25,786 nt of DNA from Bacillota bacterium (lineage in GTDB: Bacteria > Bacillota > Clostridia > Christensenellales > CAG-138). Below, piece by piece: positions 1 to 9,600 of the stretch; position 1 is the first letter of the stretch, and each line of letters starts with the position of its first letter. The stretch is from the NCBI GenBank assembly GCA_023395595.1, contig JAEWYO010000020.1, positions 1 through 25,786 on the forward strand, written 5' to 3'. The notes under the pieces were generated by a model. The model was not told the origin of the DNA and did no database searches. It saw only the letters and a list, made by a program, of their open reading frames with translations. Made by a program: the position numbers and the translations under genes.

Positions 1-53
1 GCAAACGGCGAGTACTATTCGTTCAAATAAATAATCGGAGTGGAGGAAAAGCC

Positions 54-641
54 ATGGAACCGGAAACCTTCGGCGAAAAGGTCGCGCGTCTGAGAAAAGC
101 AAAACAGATGACGCAGGCAAGTCTTGCACAGATCATGCAGGTGACAGAAGAAGCCGTCTCCAACTGGGAAAGCGATGTCGCATATCCCGAGATCACATCT
201 TTGCCGCTTCTGGCGGAAACGCTTGGCATCACGACCGATCGATTGCTTTCGAAAACAACAAAAGTGAAGAAAGCATTTCAACCAAAGCAGTTTATCGCTG
301 TTTTCCTCACTGTATTGATTGTGTTGCTATCGGCTTTTGAAATCCTATTATCTCGTCTTAGTCACGATTACTGGACAAATGACTGTATCCAGCTGCTGAT
401 TCTTGGCGGCCTTGTCTGGTCATTCCAAAAGCGTGATTGGATAGAAAGCGGGAGGGATTTTGCCTATAAAATCTTCATCATCTTCGTCGGTCTTACGTTG
501 TGTTTCGGGATGATTTGGGATGGCGCAGAAGATTTACTGTATGTAATACCGGGTATTTGTATTGTTTTGTTTGGCTTGCGGTTGCTCTGCCTGCCCGTCA
601 ACAAAATGGATCAACAGAAACCCGAGAGCGACGGCAACTGA
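54..641 (+). CDS. XRE-family regulator with C-terminal membrane segments
   Basis: 195 aa. Residues 5-65 form a Cro/CI-type helix-turn-helix. The pattern is LRKAKQMTQASLAQ, then VTEEAVSNWESDVAYPE, then a leucine-rich LPLLAETLGIT tail, typical of Firmicutes XRE regulators. After a basic linker (66-79) come about four hydrophobic segments (roughly 80-99, 110-125, 138-155, 161-180), so the DNA-binding domain is probably tethered to the membrane. The start ATG follows a GGAGG-like site (gtggagg) about 8 bases upstream. The region is visibly less GC-rich than secA next door, which may mean separate acquisition. It is followed by a terminator, so it is not cotranscribed with secA. The ligand and target genes are unknown. 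The family call is firm; the tethered-regulator role is inference. Confidence 0.88.
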   Translation: MEPETFGEKVARLRKAKQMTQASLAQIMQVTEEAVSNWESDVAYPEITSLPLLAETLGITTDRLLSKTTKVKKAFQPKQFIAVFLTVLIVLLSAFEILLSRLSHDYWTNDCIQLLILGGLVWSFQKRDWIESGRDFAYKIFIIFVGLTLCFGMIWDGAEDLLYVIPGICIVLFGLRLLCLPVNKMDQQKPESDGN

Positions 642-674
642 CAATACTTTGACACAACCAACCCCGCTTTGTGA

Positions 675-701
675 AGCTCCCGTGGATTCGGGGGCTTTTT
701 G
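675..701 (+). terminator. Rho-independent terminator of the XRE gene
   Basis: An 8-bp stem, AGCTCCCG (675-682) with CGGGGGCT (689-696) including one G-T pair, has a six-base loop and runs into TTTTT (696-700). The tail ends directly against the -35 box of the secA promoter. Confidence 0.85.
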
Positions 702-730
702 TTGCGATTGGGGTCGCTTTCTGCTATACT
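702..730 (+). promoter_or_regulatory. secA promoter, sigma-70/SigA type with extended -10
   Basis: TTGCGA (702-707), a 17-base spacer, then TATACT (725-730) with a TG element at 722-723 one base before it. The predicted start near 737 leaves a leader of about 120 bases before the secA ATG. I saw no convincing riboswitch or arrest-peptide gene in that leader. Confidence 0.75.
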
Positions 731-859
731 TCACAATTAGGGTATTATGCGGACGAATGCCTTTTTGAACGCGGAACCAGCGGGAAAACCCCAACCAACC
801 GCGCGAAATCAGATAAAATCGCAATCGCCCACGGAATTGAACACAAAGGAGTTTTCCGA

Positions 860-3616
<2,757 letters not shown>

Positions 3617-3721
3617 CTCGACACGGCGCGCGCCGCCCTTTTTTCCGGCGGATAGCGCAACATTGACCGCACTGCAACCCAATTACCTTTTACAGTACGA
3701 TCGAGAGGAGTCAAGATCCAT

Positions 3722-4822
3722 ATGATCCCATTGGACGAATATAAAATGAGCCTCGGCGGGTTTGAGGAGCAGCTGGCAGAATGCCGCAAAGCCCTCAACC
3801 CCGAGAGCTTGAAGGAAGAGGTTCAGGCGCTGGAAGACCAAATGTCCGCGCCGGACTTCTGGAATGATGTTGACAACGCAAACAAGCTCACCCAGCGCTC
3901 CCGCCAACTGCAGAACAAGCTGGAGCGCTACAATAAGCTCAAGTCCCGTTTCGATGACCTCGGCGCGCTCATTGAGATGGCGGAGGAAGAACAGGACGAC
4001 AGCCTTGTGGACGAGATCAAGGCGGAGACGGCATCCGTTGGCGAGGCCATCGAAACCATGCGCATGGAGCAGATGCTCAAAGGCCCGTATGACGGCGTGA
4101 ACGCCGTTCTTTCACTGCATGCGGGCGCTGGCGGCACAGAGGCGCAGGACTGGACACAGATGCTCTATCGCATGTACACGCGCTATTGCGAAGGCAGAGG
4201 CTGGACCGTGCGCGAGCTGGACGTGCTCGACGGCGACGAGGCGGGCGTGAAATCAGTTACGTTCGAGGTGGCAGGCGAGAACGCCTATGGCTATCTTAAG
4301 GCAGAGAAGGGCGTGCATCGGCTTGTCCGCATCTCCCCATTTGACAGCAGCGGAAGACGGCACACGTCGTTCTCCTCGCTGGATGTTACGCCGATTTTCG
4401 ACGATGACGCGGGTGACATCAAGATTGAGCCGGACGACATTCGCGTGGATACCTTCCGTGCCAGCGGCGCGGGCGGCCAGCACATCAACAAGACAAGCTC
4501 CGCCATCCGCATTACGCACCTTGCGACCAATATCGTGGTGCAGTGCCAAAACGAGCGCAGCCAGCTGCAAAACAAAGAGACTGCGATGCGAATGCTGCGC
4601 GGCAAACTGCTTGAGTTGCAGGAGCGCGAGCGCGAAGAGCAGATGAGCCAGATCAAGGGTGAGATGAAGAAGATTGAGTGGGGCAGCCAGATTCGCAGCT
4701 ATGTGTTCCAGCCGTATACGCTGGTGAAGGATCACCGCACCGGCGCGGAGAACGGAAACATTCAGGCTGTGATGGATGGCGAACTGGAGCCCTTTATCCA
4801 CGCTTTTCTGGTTCAGTCGTAA
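3722..4822 (+). CDS. prfB: Peptide chain release factor 2, frameshift-free
   Basis: 366 aa. It releases finished peptides at UGA and UAA codons. The stop-codon recognition tripeptide Ser-Pro-Phe is at 205-207 (SPF marks RF2, against PxT in RF1). The catalytic GGQ is at 251-253 within ASGAGGQHINKTSSA. The N-terminal coiled region has the family's APDFWNDVDNANKL. The start is the ATG at 3722 after a GAGGAG site about 11 bases upstream; Met9 is an alternative with a poorer site. The frame is uninterrupted from the start codon. The early in-frame UGA and +1 shift signal found in E. coli and B. subtilis prfB, near a RGYL/D- or RGSLD-like position, is absent: here the matching stretch reads ECRKALNPES. 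It lies 105 bases after secA, a common neighbour pair in Firmicutes. Confidence 0.97.
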   Translation: MIPLDEYKMSLGGFEEQLAECRKALNPESLKEEVQALEDQMSAPDFWNDVDNANKLTQRSRQLQNKLERYNKLKSRFDDLGALIEMAEEEQDDSLVDEIKAETASVGEAIETMRMEQMLKGPYDGVNAVLSLHAGAGGTEAQDWTQMLYRMYTRYCEGRGWTVRELDVLDGDEAGVKSVTFEVAGENAYGYLKAEKGVHRLVRISPFDSSGRRHTSFSSLDVTPIFDDDAGDIKIEPDDIRVDTFRASGAGGQHINKTSSAIRITHLATNIVVQCQNERSQLQNKETAMRMLRGKLLELQEREREEQMSQIKGEMKKIEWGSQIRSYVFQPYTLVKDHRTGAENGNIQAVMDGELEPFIHAFLVQS

Positions 4823-4823
4823 G

Positions 4824-4859
4824 CATCTTTTTGCTTCTTTTCTTTAGAAAAAGAAGATG
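4824..4859 (+). repeat. A/T-rich hairpin ahead of the ProB-like gene
   Basis: CTTCTTTTCT (4834-4843) pairs with AGAAAAAGAAG (4846-4856) with one bulged A. CATCTT at 4824-4829 can pair alternatively with AAGATG (4854-4859). No T-run follows, so it is not a standard terminator. It covers the purine-rich stretch that would serve as ribosome site for the gene at 4867. It resembles the hairpin at 7801-7828. Confidence 0.5.
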
Positions 4860-4866
4860 AGTTATT

Positions 4867-5691
4867 ATGAAATTCGATTATGATCTCGTAGGCAAAATCG
4901 GCTCCATGGCGCTGATTCGCAAAGCCGACAACGACATCGACTACAATATCTTCTCCCGTCTTGGCTCCGAGCTTCGCCCGGGCATGATTTGGGTGAGCAG
5001 CGGCGCGACGGAGATCGGCCGCCTCGACTATATCCGCCGAAACGGCAAAGAGCTCACGGGAGATCGCGAGGAAATCAAGGCGGACTATGCGGCGCAGGGG
5101 CAGACCATTTTGATGATGGAATACCGCCGCTATATTCCGGATCGCTACAGCGTGCGCCAGCTTCTCGTGGAGCACACGCATTTCAACGACGAGGAAAAGC
5201 GCAAGCACATCCGCGGGTTCCTCCTGCGCGCGGCGAAGCAGAACGCAATCCCGATTGTGAACTACAATGACCCCGTGAGCATCGAAGAGATTCGCAAGAT
5301 GGAACTTGCCAACCTTCGCAAACAGGGCGAGACGGTTGTGGAATGCATCGACAACGACGAGACCGCCTCGGTGATCTGTTCGCTTGTTCATGCGAAATAT
5401 CTTGTGATCTTCACGAGTGCGGATGGTATCTATCGCGACCCGAACGACCCGAGCACAATCGTGCCCGCCGTGGAAGGCAAGGATGCGGATGAGATCATCG
5501 AGCAGATCGATCTACTCTCGGATAGTTGCGTCGGTACCAGCCGCGCCGGATCAAACGGTGCGCGTGCAAAGCTGGACTTCATCAAGCAGCCGATACGCGA
5601 GGGCACGACGGTATACATCGCAAACGCGCAGCAGCGCATTGCGGATTTGCTCAACGGCACCGCAAAATGCACGGTATTTCGAACCCGATAA
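4867..5691 (+). CDS. ProB-like amino acid kinase family protein
   Basis: 274 aa. It has the amino acid kinase fold, closest by pattern to glutamate 5-kinase: a glycine-containing phosphate loop (VGKIGS, 8-13), SSGA (44-47), NYND (132-135, like NEND in ProB), IDND (161-164, like GDND) and SADGIY (184-189). The nucleotide/glutamate-site GTGGMxTK of true ProB is replaced by CVGTSRAGSNGARAKLDF (221-238), which keeps GT and the AKL lysine. There is no C-terminal PUA domain and no proA beside it, so proline synthesis should not be assumed. Uridylate-kinase-like labels are also possible. The ribosome site before ATG 4867 is weak (AAGAAGATGAG) and lies in a hairpin. The gene ends in the strong terminator at 5735-5770. 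Confidence 0.8.
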   Translation: MKFDYDLVGKIGSMALIRKADNDIDYNIFSRLGSELRPGMIWVSSGATEIGRLDYIRRNGKELTGDREEIKADYAAQGQTILMMEYRRYIPDRYSVRQLLVEHTHFNDEEKRKHIRGFLLRAAKQNAIPIVNYNDPVSIEEIRKMELANLRKQGETVVECIDNDETASVICSLVHAKYLVIFTSADGIYRDPNDPSTIVPAVEGKDADEIIEQIDLLSDSCVGTSRAGSNGARAKLDFIKQPIREGTTVYIANAQQRIADLLNGTAKCTVFRTR

Positions 5692-5696
5692 CCGAT

Positions 5697-5729
5697 AAAC
5701 AATAAATATTTATTGACAAACAATAAATA
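5697..5729. promoter_or_regulatory. Putative operator: CAATAAAT palindrome plus third half-site
   Basis: CAATAAATATTTATTG (5700-5715) is a perfect 16-base palindrome. A third half-site CAATAAAT lies at 5721-5728, in direct orientation and exactly 21 bases (two helix turns) from the first. The array overlaps the -35 box TTGACA (5713-5718) of the downstream operon, which encodes a YozG-type HTH repressor. Binding by that repressor is inference. Confidence 0.65.
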
Positions 5730-5741
5730 AAGCGATAGACT
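5713..5741 (+). promoter_or_regulatory. Promoter of the DUF2975/YozG/DUF4173 operon
   Basis: TTGACA (5713-5718), a 17-base spacer and TAGACT (5736-5741). The predicted start near 5748 lies in the loop of the upstream gene's terminator, so this promoter's transcript would not carry the complete hairpin. Confidence 0.75.
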
Positions 5742-5770
5742 GTCGTCAGAAAAAGCGACAGTCTATTTTT
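5735..5770 (+). terminator. Rho-independent terminator of the ProB-like gene
   Basis: A perfect 11-bp stem, ATAGACTGTCG (5735-5745) with CGACAGTCTAT (5756-5766), a ten-base loop and a TTTTT run (5766-5770). Its left arm overlaps the -10 box of the next promoter. Confidence 0.88.
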
Positions 5771-5821
5771 CTGCAACCATACTTCCTAAGAATATTGAAA
5801 AGATCTGGAGGATGATAATCG

Positions 5822-6286
5822 ATGAAGCAAAGTTCTAAATTACTCAATCTCTTTGTCCAGGTGTGTATCATAATCGGCATGCTTCTTGGCCTTGCGCTGA
5901 TTGTGGCGATTTACGCTGTGGAAATGCCAATCGTCGTGGACTTTTTCGCAAAAGAAGGCAAGCCCGTCTGGTACGCGGTGGCATCCGGTGTGATCGCTAC
6001 GCTCTGTATCCTCGGCGGGGAGTACATCGCGTTTACATTGCTTTGCATGATGCGCACGTTGGATCGCGACCCGTTTGTGCAGAAAAACGCGGATGCGCTA
6101 CGCAAAATGGGGCTCATGGCACTGACCGTTGCGGTGCTCGGTCTCTCGACGATGCTGCTGCATCCGGTGCCTCTGGCGGTGATTGCGGCGCTTCCGGTGG
6201 CCATGTGCGGGTTGTTTTCTCTGGTGCTCAGCCGCGTATTCGCGCAGGCGGTTGCGTACAAGCAAGAGAACGACCTGACGGTTTAG
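5822..6286 (+). CDS. DUF2975 membrane protein (YoaS-like)
   Basis: 154 aa with four hydrophobic segments (about 8-30, 46-72, 98-113, 117-135). Between the second and third is the conserved polar MMRTLDRDPFVQKNADALRKMG. This RT...PF...N...LR pattern marks the DUF2975 family, which in Firmicutes sits immediately before a small YozG-type HTH gene, as here. The ATG at 5822 follows GGAGG by about 10 bases. It is the first gene of a three-gene operon, with 13 bases to the next ORF. Function is unknown. The fixed pairing suggests a membrane partner or sensor for the HTH protein, which is inference. Confidence 0.85.
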   Translation: MKQSSKLLNLFVQVCIIIGMLLGLALIVAIYAVEMPIVVDFFAKEGKPVWYAVASGVIATLCILGGEYIAFTLLCMMRTLDRDPFVQKNADALRKMGLMALTVAVLGLSTMLLHPVPLAVIAALPVAMCGLFSLVLSRVFAQAVAYKQENDLTV

Positions 6287-6299
6287 TGGGGGTAGCGGT

Positions 6300-6536
6300 A
6301 TGATTCAAGTCAATCTGGACGTGATGATGGCAAAGCGTAAGATCAGCCTAAACGAGCTGGCAAAACGCATGGACATCTCGCTGGCAAATCTTTCGATTCT
6401 GAAGAATAACAAATGCAAGGCGATTCGCTTCGGCACGCTGAGCAGCCTCTGCGAAATTCTAGAGTGCGAGGTAGGCGATATTCTCGTGTATGCGAAAGGA
6501 GAGGAACCCGATGGAACAGAATCCGAGCTTGACTGA
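6300..6536 (+). CDS. YozG-type Cro/CI helix-turn-helix regulator
   Basis: 78 aa, nearly all one HTH domain: MIQVNLDVMMAKRKISLNELAKRMDIS, then the recognition helix region ANLSILKNNKCKAIRF, then TLSSLCEILECEVGDILVY. The xKAIRFxTL signature is typical of the small regulator paired with DUF2975 proteins (YoaS/YozG in B. subtilis). A ribosome site GGGGG lies 8 bases before the ATG. The 3' end overlaps the start of the following gene by 26 bases, so the two are translationally linked. The palindromic CAATAAAT sites over the operon's promoter are its likely target (autorepression, inferred). Confidence 0.9.
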   Translation: MIQVNLDVMMAKRKISLNELAKRMDISLANLSILKNNKCKAIRFGTLSSLCEILECEVGDILVYAKGEEPDGTESELD

Positions 6537-7749
6537 GCCGCAATCCGCGCAAAAGAAACAGCCGCTGAGCAAACCGCAGCTCTGGCTGCTCGGCGGCGCG
6601 ATTTTGATTGGCATCGCGCTGGAAATCTGGATGGAACAGGATTTTTATTTCTTCTATTCCATCTTCTGGTTGGTGACACTCGCGGTCTTCGTGGCATTCA
6701 ACTGGAAAAAAGTCATCGAGAACAAGACTGTTCTTGCGCTAATCGTGCCGACGCTGGTGCTCTGTGGCATCCTGATGTTTGACTACATGCATCACGAGCT
6801 GCTCGGGTTCACGATGCTTGCAATCCCCGCGCTGCTGCTCACCATTGGCGTGTTTACCACGCAGGGTATTGCATATAAGCGCGAAGGCAAAGCGGTGCTC
6901 GGCGTGCTCCGCGCCGTGTTTGTAAAGCCGTTTACCGCGATCGGAACGTACTTTCGCGCCTACTACGGCGTGATTGGTGGAAAGAAGAGCGACTCCTCGC
7001 GGCATGGCTGGATTGGGCTTGCGGTCGGCATTCCGCTCCTGGTGGTCGTACTCGCGCTGCTCTCCGGCGCGGACGCGGGTATGCAAAAGCTGCTGGGTGG
7101 CTGGATGGAGAACATCAGCCTCTGGAACTGGTTCTGGCGTGTGGTCGTCGTGTTCCTGAGCAGCATGCTCTTCTATTCGCTGTTTTATAACCTTACCTGG
7201 GGCAAGCAGGATGTAGCTTTATTGCCCGTCCGGCAGGACTGGAAATTTGCGGGTCCAGGCGTTGTGATTCTGCTGTTGCTGGCGGCTTACGCGCTGTTTA
7301 CCTATGTGCAGTTCACCTATCTCTTTGGCGGTACGTTGCCGGTTACGATGACGTATAGCGAGTATGCGCGGGATGGCTTTGGCCAATTTGTCGCGGTGAC
7401 GCTGATCAACTTCACGCTGCTTGGCGTGAGTTTGACCAAGTCCGAGCCGGGCCGTGCGATCAAGGCACTGCAATCGTTGCTCATCGCCGCAAGCCTGATC
7501 ATTCTCGCCTCTGCTGCATGGCGTATGTTGCTGTATGTGGAGGCGTATGGACTCACCATGCGCCGCGTGCTGCCGCTGTGGCTGATGACGTACTTCGTGT
7601 TTCTCGCGGTGGTCGGCGCGGTACGTATCTTCCGCGAAAAGACACCGTTTTTACGCATCGGCGCGTTTGCACTGGTCTATTGGTACACGCTGCTTATCTG
7701 CATCGATTGGAACACGGTGATGTACGCGTTCAATCGCACCCTGCACTAA
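6511..7749 (+). CDS. DUF4173 (DUF4153-like) polytopic membrane protein
   Basis: 412 aa with about ten or more hydrophobic segments after a 20-residue polar N-terminus. The motif YSEYARDGFGQF at 282-293 is the family signature (YxEYARxGFxxL) of DUF4153/DUF4173 proteins. An in-frame start exists at 6490, but the ATG at 6511 is preceded by AAAGGAGAGG at the right distance and is preferred. It overlaps the YozG-type gene, so the three genes are one operon. The function of the family is not established. No transport motif or catalytic signature is visible. Confidence 0.85.
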   Translation: MEQNPSLTEPQSAQKKQPLSKPQLWLLGGAILIGIALEIWMEQDFYFFYSIFWLVTLAVFVAFNWKKVIENKTVLALIVPTLVLCGILMFDYMHHELLGFTMLAIPALLLTIGVFTTQGIAYKREGKAVLGVLRAVFVKPFTAIGTYFRAYYGVIGGKKSDSSRHGWIGLAVGIPLLVVVLALLSGADAGMQKLLGGWMENISLWNWFWRVVVVFLSSMLFYSLFYNLTWGKQDVALLPVRQDWKFAGPGVVILLLLAAYALFTYVQFTYLFGGTLPVTMTYSEYARDGFGQFVAVTLINFTLLGVSLTKSEPGRAIKALQSLLIAASLIILASAAWRMLLYVEAYGLTMRRVLPLWLMTYFVFLAVVGAVRIFREKTPFLRIGAFALVYWYTLLICIDWNTVMYAFNRTLH

Positions 7750-7756
7750 CGCGTAT

Positions 7757-7782
7757 AAAAAAAGAGCTTCTGAAGCAGAAGC
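7757..7782 (-). terminator. Terminator of the minus-strand rsmI operon
   Basis: Read on the minus strand, GCTTCTG (7782-7776) pairs with CAGAAGC (7772-7766) around a three-base loop. Two to three bases later comes a run of seven T (complement of the A run 7757-7763). Confidence 0.8.
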
Positions 7783-7800
7783 CCGAATGAATCATTCTTT

Positions 7801-7836
7801 GCCTACTTTTCTTTCAAGAAAAGTGGGCTTTGTTTA
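7801..7836 (+). terminator. Hairpin with T-rich tail, likely terminator of the DUF4173 operon
   Basis: GCCTACTTTTCTT (7801-7813) pairs with AAGAAAAGTGGGC (7816-7828), 13 bp with one G-T pair and a two-base loop, followed by TTTGTTTA. It spans the stop codon of the convergent rsmI gene, so the two operons share overlapping 3' ends. Its A/T core resembles the hairpin at 4834-4856. Confidence 0.6.
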
Positions 7837-8653
7837 TCTCCAGCGCCTTTGCGTACGCTTCTTTCTTCGGTACCCCGCAAGCGCTTGCTGCTTCGGCGGC
7901 AGCGTCACGCACAGAGAGACCGGAGGAGAGCAGGTTTTGTAGCAGCGTCTCAAGGTCGGGTGCGTCCGCGTTCTGCGCGGTTGCGCGGCAGCGGATGCAG
8001 AGCACGCATTCTCCGCGCGGCGCGTCGGTCTCATAGCGTGCGGCAAGCGCGCTCAGCGTTCCGCGAGCCACTTCCTCGTGCAGCTTGGTCAGCTCCCGCA
8101 AAACCGCCGCGTCGAGATCGCCAAGCCCTTCGAGCAGCGCGGTCAGCGTTGCGTGGACGCGGTTCGGGCTCTCGTAAAAAATAACAGTATGATCGAGGTG
8201 CTTGAGCTGCAGCAGCAGCGGCTTTTGCGCCTTTTTTTCGCGCGGAAAAAAACCGAAAAACGAAAACGGCATTGCGGGTAGCCCGCTCATCACCGCCGCC
8301 ATGAGTACGGCGGATGCGCCGGGCAGCACGCTATAGGGCAGGTTGTGTTCGATGCATGCGGCGATCAGCACCTCGCCGGGGTCAGACACGCCGGGCATGC
8401 CCGCGTCCGAGACATAGACGATGGTTTCGCCCGACTGAATCCGCGCGACGACTTCCTGCGCGCGCTGGCGTTCGTTCTCACGATAGCAACTCACGAGCGG
8501 CTTCTTGATGCCGATGTGGTTGAGCAGCGTCAGCGTCCTGCGCGTGTCCTCGCAATAGACCGCGTCGCAACTCGTCAGCGCCTCGCGCACGCGCGGGGTG
8601 AGGTCGCCAAGGTTGCCGATTGGGGTCGCGCAAAGCAATAGCATAGGCATCAT
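7814..8653 (-). CDS. rsmI: 16S rRNA (cytidine(1402)-2'-O)-methyltransferase RsmI
   Basis: 279 aa from the ATG whose last two bases sit inside the upstream gene's TGA (ATGA overlap). Met2 and Met4 are equally possible, because MMPMLLL offers three starts and no clear ribosome site is present, consistent with coupled translation. It is an SAM-dependent tetrapyrrole-methylase-fold enzyme that modifies C1402 of 16S rRNA with RsmH. Signatures: CATPIGNLGDLTPR near the start, YCEDTR, VSDAGMPGVSDPG and LPGASAV, plus the RELTKLHEE segment. The C-terminal ~70 residues are the usual small helical tail. It is the last gene of the sigma-like/dnaD/dnaI operon. A start further upstream at 8713 is in frame but lies wholly inside the neighbour and is rejected. 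Confidence 0.96.
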   Translation of the reverse strand: MMPMLLLCATPIGNLGDLTPRVREALTSCDAVYCEDTRRTLTLLNHIGIKKPLVSCYRENERQRAQEVVARIQSGETIVYVSDAGMPGVSDPGEVLIAACIEHNLPYSVLPGASAVLMAAVMSGLPAMPFSFFGFFPREKKAQKPLLLQLKHLDHTVIFYESPNRVHATLTALLEGLGDLDAAVLRELTKLHEEVARGTLSALAARYETDAPRGECVLCIRCRATAQNADAPDLETLLQNLLSSGLSVRDAAAEAASACGVPKKEAYAKALEINKAHFS

Positions 8654-9561
8654 CGCACCGTCCGCAGGTTGTCGCCCGTGAGGTGCAACACCAGCGTTGT
8701 GTTCTTGTCGCAAAGTCTGCTCATGAAGCGGTCGTCATAGCGCGTTTGCAGTTGCGAGAGTGTCAGGTTTGTGCTGCAAACCGTGGCCAATCCTGCCAGC
8801 GTGCGCTCGTTGATCACCGCAAACAGCCACTCGAACGAGACATTCGGAATCACGGGTTCGCTGCCCAGATCGTCCAGTACCAATAGCGGCACATTCTGAT
8901 AGCGCGCGGCTTTTTGCGTTTGCTCGCGGATGTCGAGCAGCACGGTCTGGATGAACGCATAAGCTGTGACGCGCTCCGCGTCGATCCCGCGTGAGAGTGC
9001 TTCGTAGGCGATCGCATTGCCGAGGAATGATTTGCCGAGCCCCGGCATGCCAAAGAGCAGAATGCTCGGCTTTTCAGGAGTCGGCAGTGAGGCGGCAAAC
9101 TGCTCGCAGAGCAGCTTTGCGTTGATCGTGCGCTTCTTCTGCTCGGCAGAGGGGAAAATATCGGTTGAAAAATGGTCAAACGTTTCGCGCGCGTTGATTC
9201 CATCCGACCCGCGCAGCGCCTCGCGCTTGAGCAGGCGGCAGGAGCAGGGCTTGCTGCCCGCGCCGAGGTAGCCGGTGTCGTTGCAGAGCTTACAACGCAC
9301 GCGCAGCTCCAGCGCGTCTTGCGGCATGCCAATCGACGTCAGTAGGCGCTTTTCTTCTTCAAAAATCTCCGCAAGGCGTGTCTTGCTTTCTTCGGACGTG
9401 ATTTTGCGTTTGCCGAGGTCGATAAACAGCCTTGCCCGCTCCTCGTCCAGCTCCTTCAGGCGCGGTTCATGCGCGTAAGCTTCGCGGACGCGGGTTTCCC
9501 GCGCCGAGCGTTCTTCCGCGCGGATACGCGCATAGAGGTTGTCGAGCTGGTCGTTGATCAT
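8650..9561 (-). CDS. DnaI/DnaC-like AAA+ helicase loader
   Basis: 303 aa. It probably loads the replicative helicase with the DnaD-family protein encoded just upstream. The N-terminal ~85 residues are charged and helical. Next comes a four-cysteine cluster (Cys90, Cys93, Cys106, Cys108; CKLCNDTGYLGAGSKPCSC) like the zinc site of DnaI. The AAA+ core follows: Walker A GMPGLGKS (171-178), Walker B LLVLDDLG (226-233), sensor I STN (263-265) and the arginine-finger region DDRFMSRL (276-283). It lacks any transposase neighbour, which argues against IstB of an insertion sequence. The ATG is preceded by GAGGAG about 12 bases upstream. It lies 39 bases after the DnaD-like gene and overlaps rsmI. Confidence 0.9.
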   Translation of the reverse strand: MINDQLDNLYARIRAEERSARETRVREAYAHEPRLKELDEERARLFIDLGKRKITSEESKTRLAEIFEEEKRLLTSIGMPQDALELRVRCKLCNDTGYLGAGSKPCSCRLLKREALRGSDGINARETFDHFSTDIFPSAEQKKRTINAKLLCEQFAASLPTPEKPSILLFGMPGLGKSFLGNAIAYEALSRGIDAERVTAYAFIQTVLLDIREQTQKAARYQNVPLLVLDDLGSEPVIPNVSFEWLFAVINERTLAGLATVCSTNLTLSQLQTRYDDRFMSRLCDKNTTLVLHLTGDNLRTVR

Positions 9562-9600
9562 GCGTGCCGTTGGCTCCTCGTCAAGCGATTGCGCTGCGTT

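Noticed and set aside
671..859. In-frame 63-residue N-terminal extension of SecA
   Set aside because: It overlaps the terminator and promoter, has no ribosome site, and SecA conservation begins at 860.
3617..3721. Terminator and promoter between secA and prfB
   Set aside because: The CCGCC/GGCGG hairpin has its T-run in the loop, not after the stem. TTGACC at 3663 has no -10 box at an acceptable distance.
8650..9561. IstB-type insertion-sequence helper
   Set aside because: No IstA transposase or terminal repeats, and the gene sits between a DnaD-family gene and rsmI with a DnaI-like cysteine cluster.
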